This document shows positions 14,350 to 28,761 of a DNA stretch of 64,000 nucleotides, piece by piece; within the stretch, counting starts at the first letter, position 1; each line of letters opens with the position of its first letter. A program made the translations under genes and the position numbers. This stretch comes from Hymenolepis diminuta. Lineage: Eukaryota; Platyhelminthes; Cestoda; Cyclophyllidea; Hymenolepididae. The stretch spans positions 1,032,536-1,096,535 of the forward strand of contig CAADRB010000036.1 of the NCBI GenBank assembly GCA_900708905.1. Reading direction: 5' to 3'. The notes under the pieces are model-generated. The model searched no databases. It was not told the origin of the DNA and was given only the letters and a program-made list of their open reading frames with translations.

Positions 14350-15507
14350 TCAAGGCTTAAAATTCACAGTTGATAGATAAAACGGCCGAGTAAGAGTATG
14401 TTGTTGTTGAGTAATTTGTTTGAATTCCCTATCTTGAGACTCTTCAACCAATCGCCGATTAACCTCAGTCAGGAGATCAAGGACATGTAAAGTAGAGGCG
14501 AACTTTTGAAACACTTCTACAAGAATCTGGATGAACCAACTACCCTCCTTTTCCGATCTCCATGACACAAAACCAGGAAGAGTCGAGTACGCGATAATAT
14601 AGTCGCTCATTGAAGGAAGACATTTCCAGTTGGTTTTATTGACAGTTATTGTGCCATCGACATTTTCAAGATGCGAAGGTTGCTGATTCAAGATCGCAGC
14701 ATCAGGTTCAAATATGTATCCACGGTCCTTTTCGTCTCCTCTACAGGCTTGGAAGAGGATAAACTTGGGCTTGCCTGCCATAGCAGGGAAAGACTTGTTT
14801 GTAAAGGATTCTAGTATGTCATTAATGGGGAATAGTTTCCCATCTGAAGTGTAGATATAATCCTGAATTCCATGAGACATAATAATTAGACCTACAGCAT
14901 CAACGGAATAGTGAACCGGGTTCTTAATAAAAGAAATTAAGGCAGATTCCAACTTTGTGGAGTTTGGATCAAGTAGAACCTCGACAACATATCCCATACC
15001 AGAGAAAAGGGATTTCAAATCTGCAACATCTTCAGAGGAACCAAAACGATTACTAAGACCACAACCTGGTTCAAAATTCGCGATATTGACTAGAAGAATA
15101 TAGCCACGAGGGTTTGAATTGACAGGATAGGCAGTAAGATATTGATTAACGGTAGATCCAATAGGCTTTTTTTGTGGGTTTCGTACATGACAAGACGAAG
15201 AATAAGTTGTAAAGGAGGGTGAATCAACAACCAAGCTCTCCATTTTATCCGCGAGAGAAAATTGATTTGTCTTCCTCAGTGCATCAATAAAAGCGTCGTA
15301 GGCATTAGGACCACACCTAACAAGGGTACTTAGGAGAGATCGGACTTTATCGGGTATTGTTGGACCGGATAGTAAAATTTGTTCCGATTGTGTTCGCGAG
15401 AGAATTTCCATTGAGAGTAAATAATCAATAATATCCTCAACATCATGAAGATTTTTCACAAAATCGACTTGCATTCGCCTAAGTCGTTGTCTTTGTTCAT
15501 TATTCAT
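14350..15507 (-). CDS. CARD-containing caspase (initiator-type cysteine protease), intronless
   Basis: One uninterrupted frame of 385 residues. Residues 1-90 look like a CARD helical bundle (FVKNLHDVEDIIDYLLSMEI, then ILLSGPTIPDKVRSLLSTL and AYDAFIDALR), typical of caspase-2/-9 type initiators recruited by adaptors. The large subunit runs from about 133 (RGYILLVNIANF), with catalytic His212 in MSHG and catalytic Cys255 in QACRGD. The small subunit starts near 300 (SDYIIAYSTLPGFVSWR, EGSWFIQILVEVF), including the substrate-pocket SWR motif. Asp269 and Asp284 in the linker are candidate self-cleavage sites. All key residues are present, so activity is expected. It cuts proteins after Asp in apoptosis signalling. 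Its lack of introns is odd beside neighbours with 4-23 exons and may mean retroposition. The start codon lies 438 bp from that of SMARCE1 on the other strand. Which vertebrate caspase is orthologous cannot be decided by eye. Confidence 0.93.
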   Translation of the reverse strand: MNNEQRQRLRRMQVDFVKNLHDVEDIIDYLLSMEILSRTQSEQILLSGPTIPDKVRSLLSTLVRCGPNAYDAFIDALRKTNQFSLADKMESLVVDSPSFTTYSSSCHVRNPQKKPIGSTVNQYLTAYPVNSNPRGYILLVNIANFEPGCGLSNRFGSSEDVADLKSLFSGMGYVVEVLLDPNSTKLESALISFIKNPVHYSVDAVGLIIMSHGIQDYIYTSDGKLFPINDILESFTNKSFPAMAGKPKFILFQACRGDEKDRGYIFEPDAAILNQQPSHLENVDGTITVNKTNWKCLPSMSDYIIAYSTLPGFVSWRSEKEGSWFIQILVEVFQKFASTLHVLDLLTEVNRRLVEESQDREFKQITQQQHTLTRPFYLSTVNFKP

Positions 15508-15945
15508 ACTAACGAGATTGTAAAATGTTATTATGGCAAGGAGTTTTGCAATTATTAAAACTCGATAAAAGGAAAATTCTGAAATCGAGATTATGCTTAA
15601 AAAATATAGTAACGTTAAGTTTAAATTCTATAAATATCACACCTGCAAAGTCTTCTAACACTAAACCTACGATTCAAAATGCACCAACTTTATGAAACCT
15701 TGAAACGAAATAACTTAAACTAGCAAACATTGATAACAATGTCATTTTATTTGAAAGTAGGAAGGATCACATACAAAAGATAAAAATAAAAATGATAGAC
15801 TAAGCTTATTTTAAATTACAATAATCTAGGAATAATATAGTTATCAGCTGCTCTATTATTAATAAGTATTTTTCGGGTCACATTAGCCCGCCAATTTAGT
15901 ATTCATTCGCCATTAGAAGTCCTCTTTGTGTCAAGCTTGTTAACA
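15508..15945. promoter_or_regulatory. Candidate bidirectional promoter, caspase / SMARCE1
   Basis: The 438 bp between two divergent start codons contain no coding sequence and are strongly AT-rich. Both promoters and 5' UTRs must fit here unless untranslated exons lie farther out. No specific factor site can be defended. The function is inferred from gene order alone. Confidence 0.45.
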
Positions 15946-19279
<3,334 letters not shown>

Positions 19280-19469
19280 AGAAAAGGAGAGGGAAATGGT
19301 AGGGATTGATTATTCTCTCTTCCAGTTGCATTTTGTTCCTCGTTTTTTTGGATTGCGTTGTTTTTATTGCCTTATCTCTTTTTGGTGTATTTGTCTCATC
19401 TATCTGTCTATCCAACTCATGTGTTATTAAATGTTAAATTTTCTCATTAAATACCCGTAATGTGGTATT

Positions 19470-19475
19470 AATAAA
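19470..19475 (+). promoter_or_regulatory. Polyadenylation signal AATAAA of SMARCE1
   Basis: A canonical AATAAA hexamer lies 191 nt after the SMARCE1 stop in an AT-rich 3' flank. Position and strand fit the SMARCE1 cleavage signal, though such hexamers are common by chance in AT-rich DNA. Confidence 0.5.
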
Positions 19476-20949
19476 TGCAATTTGAAATTTACTGCCTGCT
19501 CTTAACCTCACCCAACAATCTTGTGGTTTCAGTCAAATCTGACTACGGGGGAGTTAATACTAGTTGTTACTTAACTCTTTAATACTAGAAAGCTGTAAAA
19601 GGGGAAGGTCAAAATGAATATTCCAAATAGGACAATATTTCTCCTACGTACAATCGGAAGGCTTTGCGTGTCAGTAGTCGATAGGACACTGAGACCAGCG
19701 GAAAAGATTGGCTTGTTGTGATATGGCTTGTGTAAAGAAGGATGTCAACCGCTCAAGTAATATTTAGCTTCTTAAATCTTATCCAAAATGTTGTTGATCA
19801 GAAGGGTTTAGTTTGTGGGCCTAAAGAAGGTATTTGATGTCCTATTCTTATGGGCAGTAATAGTATAGCATATGATTCACCCGAAGCGCTCCTGGTACAT
19901 TGTTCATTCTCAAAGCCGGTGAACGTACTTTGAAGCACTCCAACACCTTTTTGATATAAGGATTCGCTCTTCTACCTAACCTTCCAAATTTTTGGATAAG
20001 ATCTACTCTAATTTAATGCTATGATCGGCAACATCTGTTGAGCCAAACAGCAGCTTATGGAGCTCCGGATTCCCTTTACAATGTCCATAATTGTGGGTGA
20101 AAGGAAGGCCGAGCATCTATCCCGGCCTTTCCACAATAATGCTAAGACTGTCTGATAACAGAAGACTTGAAAATTCTCATAATACTGCGGGAAGGCTGAC
20201 TTTAGGACCATGCTCTTGCAGATCCATGACATATTAAGAGCTAGTCCAGCGGATTCCTCTGGGAAATACCATAGCCAAGAAAAGTATTCACATTTCTCAG
20301 ACCCTAAAACTTCTTTTGAATCATCAACTTACAAAAAGAACTGGGATAGAAAATCATTGCTAAGATAGTCTAATTTGCCTTCATATTGGAGCCTGACATG
20401 ATGTGGTTGTTTTTGTGCCAGCATATATGACTTAACGAATCAAATAGAAATTAAGCGGTGATAATAGGGAGAAAGGCTCAGTATGTATTTCAGTAGGAAT
20501 TTATTGGCTAATGACAATTTTTGATTGGGTTTTTATAATTTTATGGATTTTTGGTTTCGATGCAAGATTATGTTTTTTGTCTTTTGGAAATGCTACACAA
20601 ATAAGCCTTTTTGCTAAACCTCAGTAATCCTCTTAAGAAGTCCGAATAGCCTCTAGCAGAGTCCTCTAGTCTAATTTCGTCCCCGATATTAGCTAGGCTA
20701 AGTAGTAAGAACAAAGAAGACATTGAGTGGAGAGTTTATGGCTCAACTACGTCTAGCTGCCAAAAGCTTGGCCATTAAGTACAATCGACACTACGCTACA
20801 GCAATATTGATCGCTGATTGGCTGGGAAGGCCTCTGTACGCAAGTCCGTGCTTGCTCACTAAGCGATCGGTTACACGTTCGCACTTTCCCGAATATTCTT
20901 GTCCACGTAAGATTCCCTTGATCAGCCTTGGTAGTTATAAACTCCACAG

Positions 20950-22480
20950 ACGTAGGCAGTGAAATAGCACAACTCACGATTACGATTATATTTTTTGTTA
21001 TTTTGCACTTTTTTTCCTTTCATCGTAGACGATCAGATGTGTCAATTTGAAGGGAGATTTTTTTGTCGCTTTATCAATTTGATAATATTTTTGTAGCTTT
21101 CCTGAGATCTTATTGTTTTTATTGAATGGAGTTTCCCCAAAGATATTACATATATGGAAGATAGAATATGCTGCGGTCAACGATATAACATTACTTACGA
21201 TAAGATGTTTTGTTATTTTGCAATTTTTTCCATTTATATATGGGTAATCAGATGTGGCAATATAAAGGCAGATCTTTCGTGGAATTTTGAATGTAATATA
21301 TTTTTTTCAAGCATTATTTCTTTTACGAATGGAGTTTCCTTAAAGATATTGCATTTATAAAAAGAACTTGAAAATAAGATGTGAGCAAATGAAATAGCAC
21401 AGCTTACGACTAGATTTTTTGTCTTTTTGGTATTTGACATTTTTATGCCTTTTCATATAACAAGTAGGTGATTAGATTTAGCCATTTGAGGTGGAGATCT
21501 TATGCCGTTTTAAGAGTTTTTTGTATTTTATCTTAGTTTATTTAGTCTTTTTTGAGTTGGGCTCCGTTGATGATGTTACACCTATTGAGGGAGTACAAAA
21601 AAGATGTGAGCAATGAAATGAACAACAAATGTTGTTCATTTGTATGTATTCTTTTCATACAGATCTTCAGATGCGGTAACCTGAAATGAAATTTTCCTAT
21701 TTAACTAATTTAATGTTTTTATGGTTTTTTTTTGCGAGATTTTGTAGATTTCGTCATTTTGAATCGAGTTTCAAAGACGATATCACACAGATGGAAGAAC
21801 TAGAGAATAAGATGTGAGGTTTGAAATAACAACTTGTGATTCGATTTTTGTCCTTTTTATATTTTGCAATTTACCGTCTTTTCATATAGGTAATCCGACG
21901 TGTCAAGTTTGAATTTGAGTTTAATTATTTTTCAATTTTTTTAATCTTTTAGTTCCGTTTTGAATTGAAGAAATTACAAACGTGGAAGAACTAGGAAATG
22001 GGATGCGAGCAGTTAAATGACGTAACTAGCAATTAAACATTTTATCTTTTTTTGGTATTTCGCTTTTTTGTTAATTTTTTAGAAGATAATCGAATAGGGC
22101 AGTTTTCAACTGTAGATTCGTTGTCGTTTGAGGAATTTTATGTTCTTTTGCAGTTTTAAGGAGATTTTGTCTTTTGAATTGAGTTTCGTTGAGGATATCA
22201 CATAGATGGAAGAGCTAGAGGATAAAATTTGAGCTTCGAAATAACAAATTGCGGTTTGGTTTTCTGTTTTTTGCAAGTTGTCTTTTCATTGGCATAATCG
22301 AATGTGTCAATTTTGAACGAGCGATCTTTGTCATTCTTAGTTTTATTTTTTAATTTTATGGGGTTTTGTAGTTTTTTCTTTCTGCACTGATTTACCTTGA
22401 AGAAATTTTTGATATTTTTTCCTTTTGCTTACATTTTCATATATAGCAATTTTAAGGGGGATTTTCCACCGTTTTTTTCA
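20950..22480. repeat. Degenerate tandem array, unit roughly 205-225 bp, about 7 copies
   Basis: Two landmarks recur in order. One is GAATGGAGTTTCC followed by AAGATATTACA, near 21124, 21329, 21555, 21762, 21960, 22176 and 22385. The other is AATCAGATGTGTCAATTTGA and its variants, near 21033, 21244, 21465, 21664, 21893, 22088 and 22298. A third element (GATGTGAGCAATGAAATAGCACAACT and variants, shown split) separates them. Spacing is about 200-226 bp. Copies differ by many substitutions and small indels, so the array is old. T-rich runs alternate with these blocks. Confidence 0.75.
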
Positions 22481-25400
22481 GGCTTTGTAGTTTTAAGGCA
22501 GTATACACTTAATTTACAATCGAAACTCAGACTGTCCTTCATTATGCGTAGACGTGTTCTGATAATGCGTTGGTCCTCGCAGTTTCTATTGCCGATTGTT
22601 TCTATGATAAAATTTATTATGACGGTTCTGTGCAAAATTGTGACATAAAAGATAAGGATTTCATTGTAGGTTTGGTTCTTGTATATACTTCAAATTAACA
22701 TTAAAACTCAAATATACTATAATGATTGATTTTAATAGTTAGATTCGCCGAGCATCACTGCAGTTTGAATTGTGTGAGCATTTAATGCACAAATAATTTT
22801 TACCACCCCGTACGTCAAATCACACTGACTCTTCTTTTAAAAGGATTTTATAAATTTATTAATTCAGCATAATCGTACAAAAATGACACTGAATCGCGCT
22901 AAAGTAGGAATTATGAAAAAAACTAACACATGCACCAACGTGCTTTAACCGGACTAATGTATGTTTCACGTGCATAAATGGAAAATTCATTATGAATTGT
23001 CGTCGATCCAATACATAGAGCTGGATTAAAATAGCTGACTTACCAGAGTAAGATATAGACTCCATATTATAAGTCTGTTGCCAGATCAGGAGATGGAGCA
23101 AATAGAATAACAAATGTCTATTTGTTACTTGCCTTCACAGTCATCTCCTCCACTTTCTACCTTCATTTATTCTTTACCTCCATTAATTTTTTTTATTACC
23201 TTCGCTGTCACCTGCTTCGGCATTTCGGTCATTCAAATTCATATCTTTACTGTCTTCATAACTGAAACGCTTAATCATCTAAAACAAAATATTGGTAGAT
23301 AGACCTTTGAAAATTTTAATTTGGAACAGATTAAAGCATTCGAAAACCTGAACACAAAGCAGTGATATTACCGATGAAATATGACTGCAAAACCTGAAAC
23401 CAAAATTCTAATTAGGAATAAACAAATGCTCTAATTTAGTACACGATACTCCTCTACTTTGTATTTAACAATTCTTCCGTTCCCCGTGCTCCAATGTTTT
23501 CCGCGATAAAATTTCAAATATTTTAAATTAACTTGAAAAATAATAAATTTTGGTCGTATTTTTTCGAAATTAAATGAATATTAATATACTTAGGATAAAA
23601 AACGCAGCTCATTAGACTTCAAGACATTGTCACTGCACAAATATGTCATATCAACATAGCATAATGTCCCGAGTACAAACATGTTTGCTGTTCGAGATAT
23701 TTATGACATTCATATTTTAGCTCACTTTGAGTTGTCACCTTCAAAAATTAACCTTCTAGCATCCAGTTCCTTGACTTTTAACACTTCTTTCCAGCATAAA
23801 AATGACAATCTATAAGCGAAAGGAGAGCATTGAGGGTCTTATGTTTAGTGCAGTTCGGTCTGCTTGATCGCTGGTACGGAGTGAATAATAGAGTCTCAGG
23901 TGTCGAATCTGATAGTAAGAGCAGACTAACACATAGTAGGAAAATTTAGAAATATTTGCAAAGAAAATAAATCTACAAATGTTTGTGACAAGTAATTTAG
24001 GAATTGTAAATAGAACTTTTATTCGCGAAAGTTACAATAAACATGGCCAATGCAAGTACTCGCTGGAGGCTGCAGGCGGCCAGTAAGAACATTTATAAGA
24101 TTTTTATCTCAGAAGAGTAGGGCTGATATGATTATATGCAGGAATTCCTGTTCTTTGTAAACCATAACAAATTTGAAAATTTAGCTAATATATCTTGGCA
24201 TTAGGTTCTGGTGGATAAAAATGGAAAAATTTTATCTAAGGAAAGTTTAATCAACAATTTACTGTTATTCTTTTCGTAAAATTTACATAATTATTAAAAT
24301 TTCAGGATCGTTGATTTGCAGAGCAAAGCCTATCATTAGAGCAATCAAGTATTATTATTGAGTTTTGGAATTTGTGGCTATTTAGGGAGGCTAATGAGGT
24401 TATAACGGGTCGTGAGCGCATATTATTTTCAAGGAGACGTTAGACAATGATCCAAAGAATGATAATGATTTAGTTGATGATGCTGTAAAAGTAAATATCG
24501 AAGTGGCCAAAATATAAAAAAATAGGATTTGGGCTGATTCTTCAATCGAAAAGGCTACAGATTGCCGAGCCTGTCCTTCCGTATGATTTATCTGCAGTTA
24601 CCTGTCTTAATTTTGATGGTAATGGATTAAAGGCTGCTCAGACCACTGCGTGAAAAATGATGCTAGGATTGTGTAGCAGAAGACAAATTAATGTTCAAAT
24701 CCAAAGAGAAAAAACTCGTAAGGAACCCTACCATTAAATTACAAAAACGATTATTAAATCTGGGGGCGGGCTTTTATGGATAACATGAGATACGTTTTTT
24801 CCTATATTCGAGTGTGTTTGGTGCGGTCACCTAATCAGCTGATGTTGACACGAAAAACTAAGATGCAGACATGTCAAGATGTGTTCTCTCTTTCTACAGT
24901 ACATAGTTTCAAATACCTTACAGTGAAGTAAAACTTTATTATTAAAATCACGTTCACTATTAACAGCAGCCGGTTAGGTAGGAGTAATGGTACGAAGCAT
25001 TTAGTACGCTTTCTCACACTTGGTGCTTGGATCATTTATCGAGGCGATATTTCATTCAGCTGCTACCTATAAAAGAGACATAAAGACACAAACTATCTTT
25101 AACATAATCTATTCCACAAAAGCAGAACTGCTGTAAGAACCAACAGCTTGAAATCGCATTCAGCAGACTTCAATCATTATGCTACAGTCATAATCTGTCT
25201 CCTACTTTTCTTTGCAACTATGTTCCTTTTTAAACTATTCGAGACATGATGGAGGAATATCTAACAGAAGTTGCTTACCCATTTATTGCACGCTCTATAA
25301 ATGTGGCTCTCAAAGGCTCTATCCAGCTCAGGCACCCAACAGCTTCATTTAAAAGGAAAAAGAAAAATCTTGTTTTTGAAAATTTCTTGCAGTACGCAGT

Positions 25401-26384
25401 TGTAAAATTTTTCACAAATATTACATTTGATTTTACTTAGAAAGTAGAAATCTTAAGGGCAGTGTTTAATCTGACGACTTGTACTATCGGAAGAAGCACC
25501 GGAATATGGCTAGTTATATGAGATGGCTGAGGCTATTCGTTTCAGAATACACATCTGAAAAGGGTTGGCAAAGTAGGTAAATTCCTTACTTTTGAGGAGA
25601 TGGGCATATCACAGAAAACCAATATTCATTCCTTGATTACTTAAGAATTATTCGTAAAACGAAAAATGATTAATACAATGGTTGTGTAAGCACAATTTTA
25701 GTGACAGTAAAAATATTATTTGAGACGAGAATGACTGACTTTATTCATCGAAAATGAATGTCGAAGTATAATCTGCAAATATTTGAAAAAGTGAACTTAC
25801 ACCACTGATGAAACAACAACACTGGTCAACAATTGTTGTGGTCGAAAGGGTGGATGACTGAATAAGTATTTTACAATAGAAAACACCAGCCTAATGTCAC
25901 TGAAATCCGTGTGAACCAGCTACTCACAAAACATCCAGGGCTGTCATTAGTGTTCTCTATTAATAAGGCATATTTTAACAGCTCGCGAGTAGCTACCAGA
26001 GTTCGGAAATCTCTTAATATCCGGAGGAGATGAATTCTAACCAACGTTTTATGGAAAATAACTGATTTGAATTACACAAAATTTATTAATGGTCCAGGTA
26101 AGTATCCGTTTTAAAATAATTTGTTCATCATGCTACTGATTTACATTAATAATACCTCTCAGTTCCACTTCGATCACCTATATATTTGTGGACGAAGTAG
26201 AACAGGCACTATCATAAAGTAATATCATATAGAGTAAGATCAAATTTTCAGCTTTCTTGGGTATGTTTCTAGTTATTTTCATCTGCAACTAGGTTATCAG
26301 TAAGCTACCATGATTGCAACTCATATGTTATCGTCGGGATCTGAGCCATATTTCACAACTTTGACTACTGTTCAGCCTCAAGAT

Positions 26385-26420
26385 AATATTCGGTATTATT
26401 ATTATTAAATACCGAATATT
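26385..26420. repeat. Perfect 13-bp inverted repeat with 10-nt loop
   Basis: AATATTCGGTATT at 26385-26397 is the exact reverse complement of AATACCGAATATT at 26408-26420. A partial third copy (ATTATTCGGTAT) follows directly. This could form a hairpin in DNA or RNA, or be the terminal remnant of a small mobile element. It lies in the gene-poor region and has no visible coding partner. Confidence 0.7.
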
Positions 26421-28761
26421 AAATTATTCGGTATACTTGCAGTCTCATGTAAGTTTCTATTCTTCACTATTCGCAAGATTAACTATTTACTGCAACAAGT
26501 AAATAATCAAATGTAAATTACCTGCCCCACTTAGAGCTAACTGTAACGAATATCTTGTTATCTAGAAATAATTATCTATATTAACATTTCTTGTTTCTAA
26601 AGATTTGTCAAGACCCGGGGCTGTAAAAGGGAAGACGAAATTGATTGTGTTAAGGACTGGAAATGAGGAGTCAGATCACTTAGTTCACATTTCCAAAGAA
26701 CTAGGTTACATAAGAAAAAGAGTCGGCAAGTCTAACTTTATTCACTTTAGAGGGCACTAATAGAAAATAACAATGATATTTATGTATTTGCAGTTACATA
26801 TGAAGAAAAGCAGATGTAATGTTAATTATTATATGTTACATTATCTTGCGAGCGTTTTCTGTGAGAAAACCTAAAGAAGAAAACATGCAAAACCACTGTT
26901 CTAAATCCATCTTCAACTTTTTAATGCTTTATATATGTATTTAAAGCTCATTATTTTACTATCAGCATTATTACTCATTCTGTAATAGCGGAAGCCACAC
27001 AAGAGATTGATTAGTCATGCTCGTATCAGGATCGTCAGTTTGTTGAAGTTATACAGTAAGGTATCTTGCTTGTGATCGCGAAGATACACTAAGATATCAC
27101 TTCATGCTGAGCATTTATTTCATTTACTATCGACGGTATTTAATTTTACTCATTTATTGGACAAACCGTTAAATTAAACGGGAGTTTTTAAAAATTAGTC
27201 TTATTTTTTCTGTACTTTCTCTACCTAAACAAGGAAATATTAACAATTATTGGAAAAATACACATAAAAATCGATCCAAACATCATCAGAAAAGGAGGCC
27301 GTCAAAAAGTGAGAACTGATTGAATATCAACCCAGAGCGAGCTCACTGGCATTTTATTTGCAAACTTAGCAGTCGATTTGTAAAACTAAAATTCTTATTT
27401 TGACGGAATAGACTGTCGAGGATATAAATTTATATGTTGACAACTTTGAGAAGGGCAGTAAGGAAATTTCAACAATATCGATAAATACGAAAAGTGATGA
27501 AACCAGACAAGCAGCACTGAATTTTAACTACCATTTCTTTGAGCAACATTTCGTATTCTGCATTATCTTCCATTCTGATTTTTCACATCCATGATTTCAA
27601 TGAATACTGATTTAAAATACGTATTTCTTTTGAGATAAGCAATAAAGATAGGTATCTTATTTAGTGATATGAGCAATAAGGAAGAATAAATACGAGAGAT
27701 GTTTTATATTCTAAACTTCTGCAAGGCCCAACATCTTTGTTCATTTTTTCATCATGAAAAAGCAAGTGAAACGGGATAAGGGCGAAGTCCAAATAAGGAT
27801 TCCCATTAAGAAATCTCAAAGTCGACGAGAATAAAGTTATGTTGTCTTGAATCATTTGATTTTAAGATCTGGGTTGTACGAGGTTTACCTGGCGGTTAGC
27901 TCGCTACCTCTCATCTCACTATTTTGTGTTCCATTACTGATAGAATATTTTAGGTGAAATTCCTTCATAAAATAGTACCAAATAGGGGAAAGTTTATTTA
28001 AACGTACCCTTGCGCCGTGTACTGGGACTAAAATAAATTCATCTGACTGCACTGTTGAAACTTAAATACTGTTCTTTAGCTCTAGATATTTAAAACTGCG
28101 TCGTCGTTGCAATTTCAGCTACTTCAACTCGGTTAGCTCTCTGATTTGTATTTGTATGAAGAAAATGAAAGTAAGAAAATATTTCACTTCAGTGAAGTTA
28201 ACACTTTATTTTGCTTTTCTTTCCTTTTATTTTGAAATTTTATAGAAGTTATTGAAGATAAGCTACCGATAGCTAACAGTATAATTAAAATAGTATGGAA
28301 AATACTACGGTCACAAGCCTATCATTAATCTGACGAATCAGTTGTTTACTTTCGCTGTTGGTAAAGTCACTGATAATACATTCATGCAAACCTTCATAGA
28401 TGGAGACAGGGTTGACATGAAGACCACAGGCTCGATGTTAGGTTAGTAACTTCACATATGAAATTGTTCCAAAATAATTATGAAAACATCAATAAGGAGG
28501 ATAAATTTGAATTTCATTGATATCTCTTAGTCCTTTGACCCGCGTCAAGGGGAGTTAACCTTCATGTGAGAGACATCCATATTCATATGCATTTAACTAC
28601 TTACATCTAAGACTCAACCTATATGGCAGTAAAATAAGGAAGATCAAAAAACATCCTAAAGTAAAAAACTTCGATTTTCCGGTCTAGCGAAAACAAATAA
28701 CGAAACCATTACCAAAAGCATATTAAGCATAGAAAAATCACAATAAAGAAGAGAGCGTGCG

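Larger units (their letters stand above)
19280..28761. other. 9.5 kb gene-poor region with tandem repeat
   Basis: No spliced or unspliced protein gene can be supported on either strand. Open frames are short, unrelated to any family I know, and not flanked by coherent splice signals. The visible contents are the SMARCE1 3' UTR with its polyadenylation signal, a degenerate tandem array near 20950-22480, and a short hairpin at 26385-26420. The rest is AT-rich sequence, perhaps including decayed mobile elements that cannot be named from the sequence. Confidence 0.55.

Noticed and set aside
20723..20962. Plus-strand open frame of 79 codons ahead of the tandem array
   Set aside because: No similarity to any family I recognise and no flanking signals; chance is enough to explain it.
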